Shown: piece by piece, positions 28,767-38,183 of the stretch
Layout: the number at the start of each line of letters is the position of its first letter
How positions within the stretch are numbered: the first letter of the stretch is position 1
NCBI GenBank assembly: GCA_002746645.1
Contig: PDPU01000026.1
Span: forward strand, 37,542-101,541
Source of the DNA: Gammaproteobacteria bacterium
GTDB taxonomy: Bacteria; Pseudomonadota; Gammaproteobacteria; Granulosicoccales; Granulosicoccaceae
Direction: 5' to 3'
Length of the DNA: 64,000 nt
Program-made: the position numbers and the translations under genes
Notes under the pieces: model-generated
What the model was told of the DNA's origin: nothing
The model's input: the letters and a program-made list of their open reading frames with translations, nothing else
The model's database searches: none

Positions 28767-29746
28767 GCCGTTGCCGTGTCGGATGCGATCAGGGCATTGA
28801 CGAAACGCTCGGCCTCGAAGGCCTCGAGATCCGCCACCTGTTCGCCCACGCCGATGAACCGGATCGGCAGGCCGATCTGCTCGGCAATGGCGAACACCAC
28901 GCCACCGCGTGCCGTGCCGTCGAGCTTGGTGACCACCATGCCGTCGAGCGACAGCGCTCCGTTGAATTCGCGTGCCTGGCTGATGGCGTTCTGGCCGGTG
29001 CCTCCGTCGATCACGAGCAGCACTTCGTGGGGCGCGTCGGCGTCGAGCTTGCCGATCACGCGATGTACCTTCCTGAGTTCCTCCATGAGGTTCGACTGGG
29101 TGTGAAGTCGCCCCGCGGTGTCGGCGATGAGGACATCGATGTTCCTTGCCGTGGCCGACTGCAGAGCGTCGAAGATGACGGACGCCGAATCGGCGCCTGA
29201 GCCCTGGGCGACGACCGGCACACCGTTCCTCTCACCCCAGGTCTGCAGCTGCTCGACCGCGGCGGCGCGAAAGGTATCACCCGCGGCCAGCATCACGCTC
29301 TTGCCGCCGTCCAGAAGCTGCTTCGCGAGCTTGCCGATCGTCGTGGTCTTCCCCGAGCCATTGATGCCGACGACGAGAATCACGAAAGGCGCGTCCTGCT
29401 CGGGAATTTCGAGCGGCACATCGACGCCACTCAGGAGTGACAGGAGTTCTTCACGCAAGGCCGTTCTGAGTGCAGCAGCATTGCCCACTTCACTGCGTGC
29501 AAGCCTCGCCTGCAGGTTCTTCATGATGCGGTTGGTGGCGTCGACGCCCACGTCGGCAAGGATCAGCTGGCTCTCGAGTTCCTCGAGGAGGTCCTCATCG
29601 ATCGGCTTGTCGCCGAGGAGGAAATCGAGCAGGTTGTCCTTGAAGCTGCCACGCGTGCGCTTGAGCTTGGTGTCGAGCTCGGGGGCGTTGTCGTCGGCGT
29701 CGCTGCGCTCCGCCTTTTGTCGTTTGAGAAAGCTGAAAATGCCCAT
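28763..29746 (-). CDS. ftsY: Signal recognition particle receptor FtsY
   Basis: A 327-aa SRP GTPase from the ATG at 29744-29746 (MGIFSFLKRQKAERSDADDN). The N-terminus is a short acidic A-region, then the four-helix N domain. The G domain has VVGINGSGKTTTIGKLA (G1), DTFRAAAVEQLQ, IADTAGRLHTQ (G3), VVTKLDGTARGG (G4) and IGVGEQVADLEAF. It docks ribosome-SRP complexes at the inner membrane. An upstream open extension to 29959 lacks family character and was excluded. First gene of ftsY-ftsE-ftsX, divergent from rsmD. Confidence 0.96.
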   Translation of the reverse strand: MGIFSFLKRQKAERSDADDNAPELDTKLKRTRGSFKDNLLDFLLGDKPIDEDLLEELESQLILADVGVDATNRIMKNLQARLARSEVGNAAALRTALREELLSLLSGVDVPLEIPEQDAPFVILVVGINGSGKTTTIGKLAKQLLDGGKSVMLAAGDTFRAAAVEQLQTWGERNGVPVVAQGSGADSASVIFDALQSATARNIDVLIADTAGRLHTQSNLMEELRKVHRVIGKLDADAPHEVLLVIDGGTGQNAISQAREFNGALSLDGMVVTKLDGTARGGVVFAIAEQIGLPIRFIGVGEQVADLEAFEAERFVNALIASDTATA

Positions 29747-29949
29747 GTGCTGCAGAATCGCGACACTCGAACCGGCACCCTGCCGGATGCCCATCGAGCG
29801 ATCAAGAGGTTCGGTAAGAGAGATGCGGTCAGGCCTTCGCGTCACGGGCGTCAGTGCCGCGACGGAGCGGCAGAGTCCGCGTGTCGACCGCGTGCTATGT
29901 TCGAGCCACGCTGAACTCGAAAATACCATGTGGCGGCAGTGTCTACACC

Positions 29950-30606
29950 GTGAAATCATCTTCCCCGCGGCGAAAGCGTAGTACAGGTGCCGCCGAACGC
30001 CATGGCGGAGCGGGTCACGTGCGGCTGATCGGCGGGCGCTGGCGAGGCCGCCGCCTGCCGGTGCCGGATGCTCCCGGTCTGCGCCCCTCCGCCGATCGCC
30101 TGCGCGAGACCCTGTTCAACTGGTTGCAGCCGGACCTTGCCGGCGCACGCTGTCTGGATCTGTTTGCCGGCAGCGGGGCGCTCGGTTTCGAGGCGGTGTC
30201 GCGCGGCGCGGCCGAGGTGGTGCTGGTGGAGTCTGCCGGAAACGTCTTTTCGGGCCTGCGTGGAAGCCTTGCTCGGCTCGAGGGTGATGGCAACGGGCGC
30301 TCCGGAGTCACTGGTGCAGCGTCGGCAGCAGCCGTTCATCTCGTCAACGAGCGCGCGGAGGTGTTTCTCGCGAACAACCATCGGACCTTCGACATCGTTT
30401 TCGTCGACCCGCCCTTCGACAGGGATCTGCAACGGCCGATCCTGCAGGTGCTCGCCGAGGAAGGGCATCTGGCCAGTGAAGCACTCGTGCATGTCGAGGC
30501 GCCCGCAGAGCGGTCATTCGAGTGCATCGTGCCGGCCGAGGCCGGATACCGCTTGCATCGAGAACGACGTTTCGGTGACGTTGCGGCAAGGTTGCTGGTG
30601 CGGTAG
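29950..30606 (+). CDS. rsmD: 16S rRNA (guanine(966)-N(2))-methyltransferase RsmD
   Basis: A 218-aa SAM-dependent methyltransferase: RLIGGRWRGRRLPVPD at the start, LRPSADRLRETLFNWL, the SAM-binding LDLFAGSGALGFEAVSRGA, and the catalytic IVFVDPPFD (DPPF). It methylates G966 of 16S rRNA. The start is uncertain: I chose GTG at 29950, which gives VKSSSPRRKRSTG ahead of the conserved region. Divergent from ftsY and followed by coaD, a conserved gammaproteobacterial block. Confidence 0.93.
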   Translation: MKSSSPRRKRSTGAAERHGGAGHVRLIGGRWRGRRLPVPDAPGLRPSADRLRETLFNWLQPDLAGARCLDLFAGSGALGFEAVSRGAAEVVLVESAGNVFSGLRGSLARLEGDGNGRSGVTGAASAAAVHLVNERAEVFLANNHRTFDIVFVDPPFDRDLQRPILQVLAEEGHLASEALVHVEAPAERSFECIVPAEAGYRLHRERRFGDVAARLLVR

Positions 30607-30722
30607 GGCATGAATTCCCGGTGCGGGCTGGTGTCGAATGGTGCATTCGTATCGAACGTTGTGGTTGACACGGCTTTGGCGCAAACTGCACGTTCAACGA
30701 ATCAATACACTGCATTTTCGGC

Positions 30723-31202
30723 ATGACAGTCACGGCCATCTACCCCGGTACCTTCGATCCGATCACGCTCGGGCACGTGGATATCGCCAGCCGCGCGAGC
30801 GTGATGTTCGACCACGTCGTTGTCGCCATCGGGGCCAACCAGAACAAGAACCCGTTCTTCTCTCTCCAGGAGCGCATCGCGCTTGCCCGTGCGAGTCTTG
30901 CCGATATCGACAACGTCAGCGTCGAGAGTTTCGACGGTCTGCTGGTTCACTACGCTCAGCGTATCGGCAGCCGGGTGGTGGTACGTGGCTTGCGAGCGGT
31001 CAGTGACTTCGATTACGAGGTGCAGATTGCCGGCATGAATCACGAGATCGCTCCCGAGATCGAAACCGTGTTCATTGCCGCTGCCCAGAACTACACTTTC
31101 CTGTCGTCGAGCATCGTGCGCGAAATCGCGCGCCACGGTGGCGATATCTCGCGCTTCGTGCATCCGACGGTGTTCGAGGCCTTCGCGGCCAAACTCGATT
31201 GA
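30723..31202 (+). CDS. coaD: Phosphopantetheine adenylyltransferase
   Basis: A 159-aa nucleotidyltransferase that makes dephospho-CoA from 4'-phosphopantetheine and ATP. Motifs: AIYPGTFDPITLGHVDIASR (T/HxGH site), VVRGLRAVSDFDYEVQIAGM, and YTFLSSSIVREIARHGGDIS. Full family length. It lies 116 bp after rsmD and 13 bp before the ferredoxin gene. Confidence 0.97.
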   Translation: MTVTAIYPGTFDPITLGHVDIASRASVMFDHVVVAIGANQNKNPFFSLQERIALARASLADIDNVSVESFDGLLVHYAQRIGSRVVVRGLRAVSDFDYEVQIAGMNHEIAPEIETVFIAAAQNYTFLSSSIVREIARHGGDISRFVHPTVFEAFAAKLD

Positions 31203-31212
31203 GATGATTTGA

Positions 31213-31470
<258 letters not shown>

Positions 31471-31512
31471 GAGAGTTGACAAGAGGGCGCATCAGGCCCG
31501 GGAGAAACGATC

Positions 31513-33048
31513 ATGAACACACCCGTCAAGGCGCTCGGCGCTTCCATCGCACTGAGTCTTCTACTGGCTGCGTGCAGCAGCGATGACGATGACACCACGG
31601 GTGGCACCGTCGGTGAATCGGCCAGCGGCCGACCGGCATCCGAGGCAAGCGATCTGGAAATTCGCCGGAATGCGGCGAACCTCGCCAGCACCGCACTCGG
31701 CACCAGCCTCGGTGATGCGCTCGATGCCGATGTCAATGGCAACTCCATGGGCGATGGCGTCGACAACCCGGAAACCGTCGACGACGATATCGACACTTTC
31801 CTGACTGCCTCGCTCGGACTCGAGAGCGGCAACGCGAACGTCAGCCGTGAAGGAGATCTTGTCACCATCGATCCTGACGAGAGTGTCATGTGCCGCGAAG
31901 CACTGGCCGAACGAAGCGGCATGGTCGATGATCTGGCGGTCTGTGAAGCCCTGTTCCGCGACCTCAGCGTGGAAGTCGCCGCCGTGACCGATGACACCGG
32001 CAGCATCACCTATCTGTTCCAGCAGCAGCCCGTGGTGATGATCGATTATGCGCCGGAGATGGGCGCCTATGAGTTGTCCCTGCCCGGGTACATGGCTGCA
32101 CTGCAGCAGCTCGCAAGCCTGCAGGGCGATACGGAAGCCACAACTCCGGAAACCGTCGAAGGAGCCTTGCGGGTCGAGGCGAGCACCACTCAGACAGCGG
32201 ATGAGTTGACCTCGGTCGGCATCAGTCTCTCGGTCAGCGAGCCTCTGCGCCTGATCGACACTGCCAGCGGCACCGATATCTCGATTGCGGCCTCCGAACT
32301 CGTCTCCTTCGTGGGCAACATGGATGGCTCGAGCACCATGACGAGCAACATCGGAGCGGTGGACGCCCTGTTCGAGGTGTCGAACGGGTTGGACGAAACG
32401 CCTGCCGAGCCCGCGGCCATGCCCGGCACCGGCGCCGTGCAGGAAGACGTCTTCCAGGAGACATCCGCAACCGAAGAAACCCAGACGGTGCAGCTCCTGA
32501 TGTCTTCCTTCACGGCCGATATGAGCTGGGGGTCGATGGACAGCGAGAACGTTCAGGTGAACAATGTCGGCTTCGGTGAGTCGCCCATGCAGTTGTTCAT
32601 TGATGGGGAGCAGGAAATCAATCTGTCACTGAACAACACGTCCTTCACCGTCGAGAACGACACCATCAGTTTCCTCGATGATCTGACGCTCGGGGCCATG
32701 CTTGGCAATGCCTTCGCTGCCGAACTGCTCGAGCAGGATCCGGAAATCGGCGGCGCTTCGGCCGAAGCGCGTGTGACGATTCCGGCGGGAACCGTGCTGA
32801 CCGATGAAGGCGAGGTTATCCGCGTGAACGCCGGTTCGGTGTCGATGGAGGCCATCGCCAATGGCGAGAATGATGCGATCAGCGAGTCGGCCGTTGTCGA
32901 GGCAGGTGGCTGCTTCAGCGGTGATGACATCGGCGGCGATGACGTCGGTGCCGATGACGTCAGTGGCGATGACGCCGACAGCGCCATGGTTTCGCCCGAG
33001 GGCGCGATGGAAGAAGGCACGGGCGCCGGAGAGGTGTGCGCTTTCTGA
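31513..33048 (+). CDS. Uncharacterised lipoprotein of 511 aa
   Basis: The N-terminus is a lipoprotein signal with lipobox LAAC (Cys21), followed by SSDDDDTTGGT, a typical exported flexible linker without an Asp at +2. The mature part is acidic, rich in Asp/Glu/Thr/Ser, with predicted beta-rich segments (about 195-470) and paired cysteines. Near the C-terminus there is a short repeat GDDIGGDDVGADDVSGDDAD, then a final Cys three residues from the end. I recognise no family. It sits alone between the ferredoxin and the convergent mutM, with its own Shine-Dalgarno (GGGAGAAACG). Confidence 0.8.
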   Translation: MNTPVKALGASIALSLLLAACSSDDDDTTGGTVGESASGRPASEASDLEIRRNAANLASTALGTSLGDALDADVNGNSMGDGVDNPETVDDDIDTFLTASLGLESGNANVSREGDLVTIDPDESVMCREALAERSGMVDDLAVCEALFRDLSVEVAAVTDDTGSITYLFQQQPVVMIDYAPEMGAYELSLPGYMAALQQLASLQGDTEATTPETVEGALRVEASTTQTADELTSVGISLSVSEPLRLIDTASGTDISIAASELVSFVGNMDGSSTMTSNIGAVDALFEVSNGLDETPAEPAAMPGTGAVQEDVFQETSATEETQTVQLLMSSFTADMSWGSMDSENVQVNNVGFGESPMQLFIDGEQEINLSLNNTSFTVENDTISFLDDLTLGAMLGNAFAAELLEQDPEIGGASAEARVTIPAGTVLTDEGEVIRVNAGSVSMEAIANGENDAISESAVVEAGGCFSGDDIGGDDVGADDVSGDDADSAMVSPEGAMEEGTGAGEVCAF

Positions 33049-33081
33049 CACCGTGCGAGCCAGCGGTGCAGTGGCGGTATC

Positions 33082-33897
33082 TCAGCGCTGACATCGGGGG
33101 CAGTAGAAGGTTGATCGCTGCCCCATGATCTTCATTCTTATCGCCTTGCCGCAGGCATGGCAGGGTTCGCCTTCGCGCCCGTATACGTTCAGTGATTGTG
33201 CAAAGTAACCAGGCTGGCCATTGCCGTTGACGAAGTCCCTGAGCGTGGTGCCACCGTGCTCGATCGACTTCTGCAACACCGCGCGAATGGCGGCAGCGAG
33301 TGCTTCGGCTTCGGCTCGACTGATGCGTCTTGCGGCGCGTCCGGGGCGGATGCCGGCCATGAAGAGGGCTTCCGAGGCGTAGATGTTGCCAACGCCGGTT
33401 ACCACTCGGCTGTTCATGATCAGCACCTTGATCGGCACGCGGCGCTTGCGTGTCGCGGCGAACAGGCTGGTGCCGTTGAAATGGTTGCCGAGCGGTTCCG
33501 GGCCGAGAGACGCGATCAGCGGATGATTCTCGGGCGCCTCTTCGGTCCACAGCCAGCAACCGAAGCGGCGTGGGTCGTGGTAGCGGAGCACGGATGGACT
33601 CGAGTCGACGTGCAACTCGAGATGATCGTGCCTTCGCCGTGCTTCGTCGCTGGGTGCAAGGCGCAGACTGCCCGACATGCCGAGATGCACGATGACGGTG
33701 CCATGATCGGCTCCGAGCAGGAGGTACTTGCCGCGCCGACCCACATGGTGGATGCGTTGTCCGACCAGTGAATGAAGTTCCGCGGGTACCGGCCAGCGAA
33801 GCCTCGCTTCATGGATGTCGAGCCGGGTCACGCGGGCGCCGACGAGGAATGGTTCGATGCCGCGGCGCGTGGTTTCGACTTCGGGTAGTTCGGGCAT
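33082..33897 (-). CDS. mutM: Formamidopyrimidine-DNA glycosylase
   Basis: A 271-aa base-excision enzyme removing 8-oxoguanine. The catalytic N-terminal proline is in MPELPEVETTRRGI (P2, E3). The H2TH region contains SRVVTGVGNIYASEALF, and the C-terminal zinc finger is CHACGKAIRMKIMGQRSTFYCPRC with four cysteines. KYLLL in RRGKYLLLGA is the conserved Lys region. Full length. Linkage to coaD/ferredoxin is conserved in gammaproteobacteria. Confidence 0.97.
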   Translation of the reverse strand: MPELPEVETTRRGIEPFLVGARVTRLDIHEARLRWPVPAELHSLVGQRIHHVGRRGKYLLLGADHGTVIVHLGMSGSLRLAPSDEARRRHDHLELHVDSSPSVLRYHDPRRFGCWLWTEEAPENHPLIASLGPEPLGNHFNGTSLFAATRKRRVPIKVLIMNSRVVTGVGNIYASEALFMAGIRPGRAARRISRAEAEALAAAIRAVLQKSIEHGGTTLRDFVNGNGQPGYFAQSLNVYGREGEPCHACGKAIRMKIMGQRSTFYCPRCQR

Positions 33898-33944
33898 CGG
33901 CGGCTGGCGGCTGCGTGCCGGCCATCAGCCGGCGTGGATGAGTA

Positions 33945-34856
33945 TCAGGGGGCGGCGTCGGCAGGCCAGTCTTCGCGCGCCACGAGACGTGCGCACTGGC
34001 CGTCCTTGCTGACGAGCGCGATGAAGCTGCCGTAGGCCGCCGTCGTCTGCGTGTCGCTGCCTGCCTTGCTGCGGGCGACGAGTGTACCGAGCCATTCGGG
34101 CGCGTCCTGATCGGCCAGTGGCCAGCGCACCACCTGACGCGCCGTGAGATCACGCCAGCGTGCAAAGGCTTCGGCATTGGCTTCCGGCGTCAGTGACATC
34201 GTTGACTCGCCGGTATCGATTTCCAGTTCGGTGGTGTCGGGTGGAATGACGTCAAGATTCGCAAAGGCTGAAAGCCCACCATCGAGAAGTTGAGTGACCC
34301 AGGTGGGCACGAAACCGACACTCTCTTGATACTCCACGTAGTGCCGTTCGCCGCTGAGGTCGGGGCCACCGAGGGTCAGTGTTTCGCCATCGAGTTCGAG
34401 GTGCAACGTTGACGAGGCAAGGCCTGCGGCGTCGCGGTCAACAGTTGCAGCGTCGTGTTCGGCACGTGCGCCGGCCAGCGCATCGAGCAGCGGCTGGACG
34501 CGCTCGTTCTGTGCGATGAGCTCGCAGGGGGCGACGATGCGCATGGTGTTGCTGCTGTCACCCGTGGCCGGCGTCGTGACTGCGTCGGGATCGACCGCGT
34601 CGGGATCGGCCGCCTCAGGTTCGGCTGCGCCCGAGTCAGCTGCAGCCGCACCGAGTTCGATGGCGATGGTGTCGCGTGCTTCGCGCTCGATACGGATCGA
34701 ACGGATGGTATCGATGCCGGCAATGAGAGGCGGTGGCGTGTTGGCGGCGATGCGTCGAGTATCCTGGATCGCTGTCCAGGCGACGCAGGCGAGAGCAGCG
34801 GCAAGAAGCGCCGCAACCGCAATCAGCGCGTGCCGCTGTTGTGCCGGGCTGCTCAT
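33945..34856 (-). CDS. DUF4340 domain-containing membrane-anchored protein
   Basis: A 303-aa protein with an N-terminal TM anchor (HALIAVAALLAAALACVAWTA) and an extracytoplasmic domain with the DUF4340 pattern (PLIAGIDTIRSIRIER, then TLTLGGPDLSGERHYVEYQ). An Asp/Glu/Ala/Pro-rich insertion lies at about 72-100. DUF4340 proteins accompany GldG-type ABC exporters; their role is unknown. It is the last gene of the four-gene ABC unit, 64 bp after the GldG-like gene. Confidence 0.82.
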   Translation of the reverse strand: MSSPAQQRHALIAVAALLAAALACVAWTAIQDTRRIAANTPPPLIAGIDTIRSIRIEREARDTIAIELGAAAADSGAAEPEAADPDAVDPDAVTTPATGDSSNTMRIVAPCELIAQNERVQPLLDALAGARAEHDAATVDRDAAGLASSTLHLELDGETLTLGGPDLSGERHYVEYQESVGFVPTWVTQLLDGGLSAFANLDVIPPDTTELEIDTGESTMSLTPEANAEAFARWRDLTARQVVRWPLADQDAPEWLGTLVARSKAGSDTQTTAAYGSFIALVSKDGQCARLVAREDWPADAAP

Positions 34857-34920
34857 GGATGATTCATCGGTATCATTGCATTCATCATGTCACGGCGCCT
34901 GCATGATGTCATTGCGTTGG

Positions 34921-36312
34921 TCATGAGCCCGGGTCGACTTCGTCCGCCACCTCTTCGTGAACACGACCGCTGCGCCGACGCCAGCCGATGTAGACGAGGC
35001 CGCCGGCGAGAAGCACGAGTGGAATGCCGGCGAGGGCGGTCGCACTGAGTATCAGAATGTGGCGGGTGTCGAGTGACAGCGAGGCATCGGGTGCGGTATC
35101 GGGGCGGAAGCTCATGGCTTCGGCGCTGCCGACGAGCCACAGGAAGAGGTTTTCGGCGAAGGCGCGGTTGTCGCCGTTGCCGAGGAACATGTTGGCGGCG
35201 AAGTCGGCGTCACCGATCACGGCAAAGCGCTGCGTGGGTCTCGGTTCACTGTCTGCAGGAAGTTCCCGCTCGATGGTCAGGCCCGCGATCAGGGGGCCGG
35301 CAACTTCACCGAGTTCTGCCTCGTGAGTGACGGCGCCCTCGAGCGGGCCGGTTTCGGTCCAGCTTGTTGCAGGAGTCTGCAGAAGGGGGAGTTCGTCCTG
35401 TCCGGCGAGCGGTGTCACCTCGAAGGCTCTGGCCTGTGGCAGCAGTACGGGACTGGCCAGCGAGCGGTTCACGGGGTGAGCGGGCAGGCGGTCGAGTACC
35501 ACGAAGTCAGGAGAATCCACGAGGTTCTGGCTCGCGGCGTCGATGATGATGCCGGCCAGGGTATCGATGCCAAGGTTGTCGGCGATGCGCTCGAGCCCGG
35601 CGCTGTCGTCTCCGTGGGTGGCGCGTTCGGTCAGCCAGAGGAGGTTGCCGCCGGCGTTGAGGTAGCTTTCGATACTCTGGACTTCGCCCGGTAGATAGCG
35701 CCCTTCCGGTGCGGCAATGACCACGAGCGCAAGCGAAGGGTCGAGTTCGGGTTCGCTGACCAGGCTTTGCTCGTCGAGCTGAAGACCGAGCCGTGCAAGG
35801 TTTTCCGCAAGGAGCTGCCAGTCATGATTGCCGGGTGAAAGCGGGCTTCGTTCACCGTGACCGGTAATGAAGGCCACGCGGTGCTCGGCATCGAGCGCGA
35901 GCCGTGCGAAAGCGTCGGTCAGACTGCGTTCCGACAGTGAACTGAGGCGCTGTTCGCGCGAGCCGCTCCGGATGATGAGTTCGCCACCGGGTGCCGCCTC
36001 GAGTGCGCGTGCAGCGCCCGGGTCGGTCTCGGGGTTCAGGTAGCGCCAGGTGATGTCGGGCTTCAGTTCACGATAACGCTCGAGCAGGGCATCGATGCCC
36101 TTGTGCTGAACCGGATCGTTGCCGACGACGGCAATGATCTCGACCGGCGCTGTCAGAGCATTCAGAACCTCGTGACTCGCCGTGGTGAGGCTGTGGCGTC
36201 GGTTGGCCGTGACGTCGCGGTTGAGGTTGTAGCGCTCACCCAGCCAGATGACTGCGAGCGTCAGGGCCACGAGCATGAGTGCGATGAGTTTGTGCGTGGT
36301 GGTGCTTCTCAT
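34921..36312 (-). CDS. GldG-like ABC transporter auxiliary protein
   Basis: A 463-aa protein with one TM helix near each end (ALMLVALTLAVIWLG at about 12-26; LILSATALAGIPLVLLAGGLVYIGW near 420-445). The large periplasmic domain is of the ABC_transp_aux/GldG type: NRRHSLTTASHEVLNAL, then AFITGHGERSPLSPGNHDW, and LVVIAAPEGRYLPGEVQSIESYLNAGGNLLWL. The family was named for Flavobacterium gliding but is widespread in non-gliding gammaproteobacteria. It follows the permease by 9 bp. The substrate is unknown. Confidence 0.88.
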   Translation of the reverse strand: MRSTTTHKLIALMLVALTLAVIWLGERYNLNRDVTANRRHSLTTASHEVLNALTAPVEIIAVVGNDPVQHKGIDALLERYRELKPDITWRYLNPETDPGAARALEAAPGGELIIRSGSREQRLSSLSERSLTDAFARLALDAEHRVAFITGHGERSPLSPGNHDWQLLAENLARLGLQLDEQSLVSEPELDPSLALVVIAAPEGRYLPGEVQSIESYLNAGGNLLWLTERATHGDDSAGLERIADNLGIDTLAGIIIDAASQNLVDSPDFVVLDRLPAHPVNRSLASPVLLPQARAFEVTPLAGQDELPLLQTPATSWTETGPLEGAVTHEAELGEVAGPLIAGLTIERELPADSEPRPTQRFAVIGDADFAANMFLGNGDNRAFAENLFLWLVGSAEAMSFRPDTAPDASLSLDTRHILILSATALAGIPLVLLAGGLVYIGWRRRSGRVHEEVADEVDPGS

Positions 36313-36321
36313 GCCAGACCT

Positions 36322-37071
36322 TCAGCGCCCGCTGATGCGCAGCGCATCGAGCCGCAACGTGGTAAGCGCGAGAAACAGCACCGTGATGGCGGCGAAGTAG
36401 ACAAGCCCACGCGTCTGCACGAAGCCCTGGAAAAAGCCGCGCAGGTGATCGGGGATCGACAGCATCCTGAGCCAGTCGAGTGGCAGTTCCGCGAAACCGG
36501 CCTCGCCGATCATCCAGAGAAGGACAATCATGGCCACACCCGAGATCAGCGCGACGATGGCATGGCGCGTCAGCGAAGAGAAGAAGATGCCAATGGCAAC
36601 ACTTGCCGAGATGCACAGCAGCAGCCCGAGAAGCGCGCTGCCGAGTACGCGCCATTCGAGCGTCACCGAGCCGGCGAGCAACAGCACCAGCGCAAGGGTG
36701 ATGCCGACCGGCAGCAGCATCAGCAGCAGCACACCGAGAAACTTGCCGATCACGAGTGCCCGGGTGGAGAGAGGGGCGAGTTGCCACAGTGCGAGGCTTT
36801 CTCCGCGGAACTCTTCACTGAAGGCGCGCATCGCGAACAGCAGCGACAGGATCGCAAGCGGCAGCGCCAGAGGTTCGAGGAAACGCACGCTCAGAAAACC
36901 CGTGAGCCCGGGCGCATGATCGCTGGCCGCGATCGCGGCCTGATTGGCGACCCAGAACTCGAGCTGGGTGAGATAAAGATAGCCGATGCCGACCGAGGCG
37001 ATCACGAGCACGACCCAGCTCTGGAGCGAGCGCAGCAGATGGCTGAATTGATGAGCGAGTACGGTACTCAT
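36322..37071 (-). CDS. ABC-2 type transporter permease (GldF-like)
   Basis: A 249-aa integral membrane protein with six TM segments, beginning VLAHQFSHLLRSLQSWVVLV and containing LPLAILSLLFAMRAFSEEFRGESLALWQLAPLSTRALVIGKFLG, the cytoplasmic coupling region of ABC-2 permeases. It forms the membrane path of the GldAFG-like exporter. Its ATG overlaps the ATPase stop by 4 bp. Confidence 0.92.
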   Translation of the reverse strand: MSTVLAHQFSHLLRSLQSWVVLVIASVGIGYLYLTQLEFWVANQAAIAASDHAPGLTGFLSVRFLEPLALPLAILSLLFAMRAFSEEFRGESLALWQLAPLSTRALVIGKFLGVLLLMLLPVGITLALVLLLAGSVTLEWRVLGSALLGLLLCISASVAIGIFFSSLTRHAIVALISGVAMIVLLWMIGEAGFAELPLDWLRMLSIPDHLRGFFQGFVQTRGLVYFAAITVLFLALTTLRLDALRISGR

Positions 37072-37847
37072 GTGGTGTTCGTCCCGTGATCGGAACGACG
37101 GCGAGCTGCCTGGTTGGCGCTGGCGGCAAGTGCCTGCTGTTCGACGAGACCTCCGGCGGTCAGGGCGCTGAACAGCGAACGCAGATCCGCGCCGTCGGCC
37201 GCCTGGTCGGCAACGAGCCGCCCCTCGTGGATGATGGCGATACGGTTGCAGGCTGCCTGTGCTTCGGTGAGCTGATGTGTGGAGAACAGTACCGCGGCGG
37301 ATTCTGCGGCATCGGTGATGATGATGCGGAGGTGCTCGAGTTGTTCGGGATCGAGGCCGTTGCCGGGTTCGTCGAGAATCAGCACCGCAGGTTGGTGAAC
37401 GAGTGCCTGGGCCAGACCGACGCGCTGGCGATAGCCTCTCGAGAGCTCACCGACGAGTTGACGCCGACGTGCTGAAAGCCGGGTTGTTTCCATGACGTCG
37501 GCAAGGCGTTTCTGCAATGTATGGCCGGAAAGGCCGTGCAGCCGCCCACAGAGAGCAAGGTATTCATCCACGCGCATGTCGTTGAAGAGCGGTGGGTTGT
37601 CGGGCAGATAACCGATGGCGGCGCGTGCCTCGAGCGGGGCTTCGTCGAGCTTGTGCCCCATGATGCTCACGCTGCCACTGTCGGGCGTCAGGAGCCCCGT
37701 GAGCAGCTTCAGCGTGGTGGACTTGCCGGCGCCATTGAGCCCGAGCAGGCCGAGGATATCGCCCTGGTCGAGTTGCAGCTCGATGTCGTAGACGCCGGCA
37801 CTGTCGCTCAGGCGACGGGTCAGCGCAGTGGCATGGAGGTGTGGCAT
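37068..37847 (-). CDS. ABC transporter ATP-binding protein (GldA-like)
   Basis: A 259-aa ATPase from the ATG at 37845-37847 (MPHLHATALTRRLSD): Walker A GLLGLNGAGKSTTLKLL, Q-loop region GYLPDNPPLFNDMRVDEYL, signature ELSRGYRQRVGLAQAL, Walker B VLILDEPGNGLDP and H-loop STHQLTEAQ. The signature reads LSRGYRQR instead of LSGGQ, as in GldA/ABC-2 exporters. First gene of the ABC unit ATPase-permease-GldG-DUF4340. Confidence 0.93.
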   Translation of the reverse strand: MPHLHATALTRRLSDSAGVYDIELQLDQGDILGLLGLNGAGKSTTLKLLTGLLTPDSGSVSIMGHKLDEAPLEARAAIGYLPDNPPLFNDMRVDEYLALCGRLHGLSGHTLQKRLADVMETTRLSARRRQLVGELSRGYRQRVGLAQALVHQPAVLILDEPGNGLDPEQLEHLRIIITDAAESAAVLFSTHQLTEAQAACNRIAIIHEGRLVADQAADGADLRSLFSALTAGGLVEQQALAASANQAARRRSDHGTNTT

Positions 37848-37908
37848 TGATCGAGGGTGTGCCCGCGGTCGACAGGTGAAAGGGCGCGACCAAGGCTGAG
37901 ACGACAAC

Positions 37909-37964
37909 AGCCCGGGAAATGCCGTCCGGGCTTGTGCGTGCTGGATGGGCGCGCGATGCGCGCC
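37909..37964 (-). terminator. Two hairpins downstream of rpmG
   Basis: In the direction of rpmBG transcription the first hairpin is GGCGCGC/GCGCGCC with a 3-nt loop (37964-37948). The second is AGCCCGG/CCGGGCT with a 10-nt loop (37932-37909), followed by a partly T-rich stretch. The second is the better intrinsic terminator candidate. Confidence 0.6.
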
Positions 37965-37970
37965 AGTCGA

Positions 37971-38126
37971 CTACTTGATCTTGGCTTCCTTGTAGATCAC
38001 GTGCTTGCGGACGACCGGATCATACTTCCTGATCTGCATCTTTTCGGTCATGGTGCGCTTGTTCTTGGTGGTGGTGTAGAAGTGACCGGTTCCGGCCGAC
38101 GACACCAGTTTGATCTTGTCTCGCAT
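37971..38126 (-). CDS. rpmG: 50S ribosomal protein L33
   Basis: A 51-aa protein starting [20 protein letters not shown] and ending [12 protein letters not shown], with [20 protein letters not shown] in the middle. It is the Cys-free (zinc-independent) form of L33, so it would not be replaced under zinc limitation by loss of a zinc ribbon. Second gene of rpmB-rpmG, 57 bp after rpmB, followed by two hairpins. Confidence 0.96.
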   Translation of the reverse strand: MRDKIKLVSSAGTGHFYTTTKNKRTMTEKMQIRKYDPVVRKHVIYKEAKIK

Positions 38127-38183
38127 GAGAGGTTCCTTCTGGGTAGGGCAGAAAAGTAAACGCGAACGACGCTGCGCCGTGCG

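Noticed and set aside
29747..29959. Upstream extension of ftsY by 71 codons
   Set aside because: The FtsY family start MGIFSFLKRQK is at 29746, and the extension would overlap the rsmD start without conserved content.
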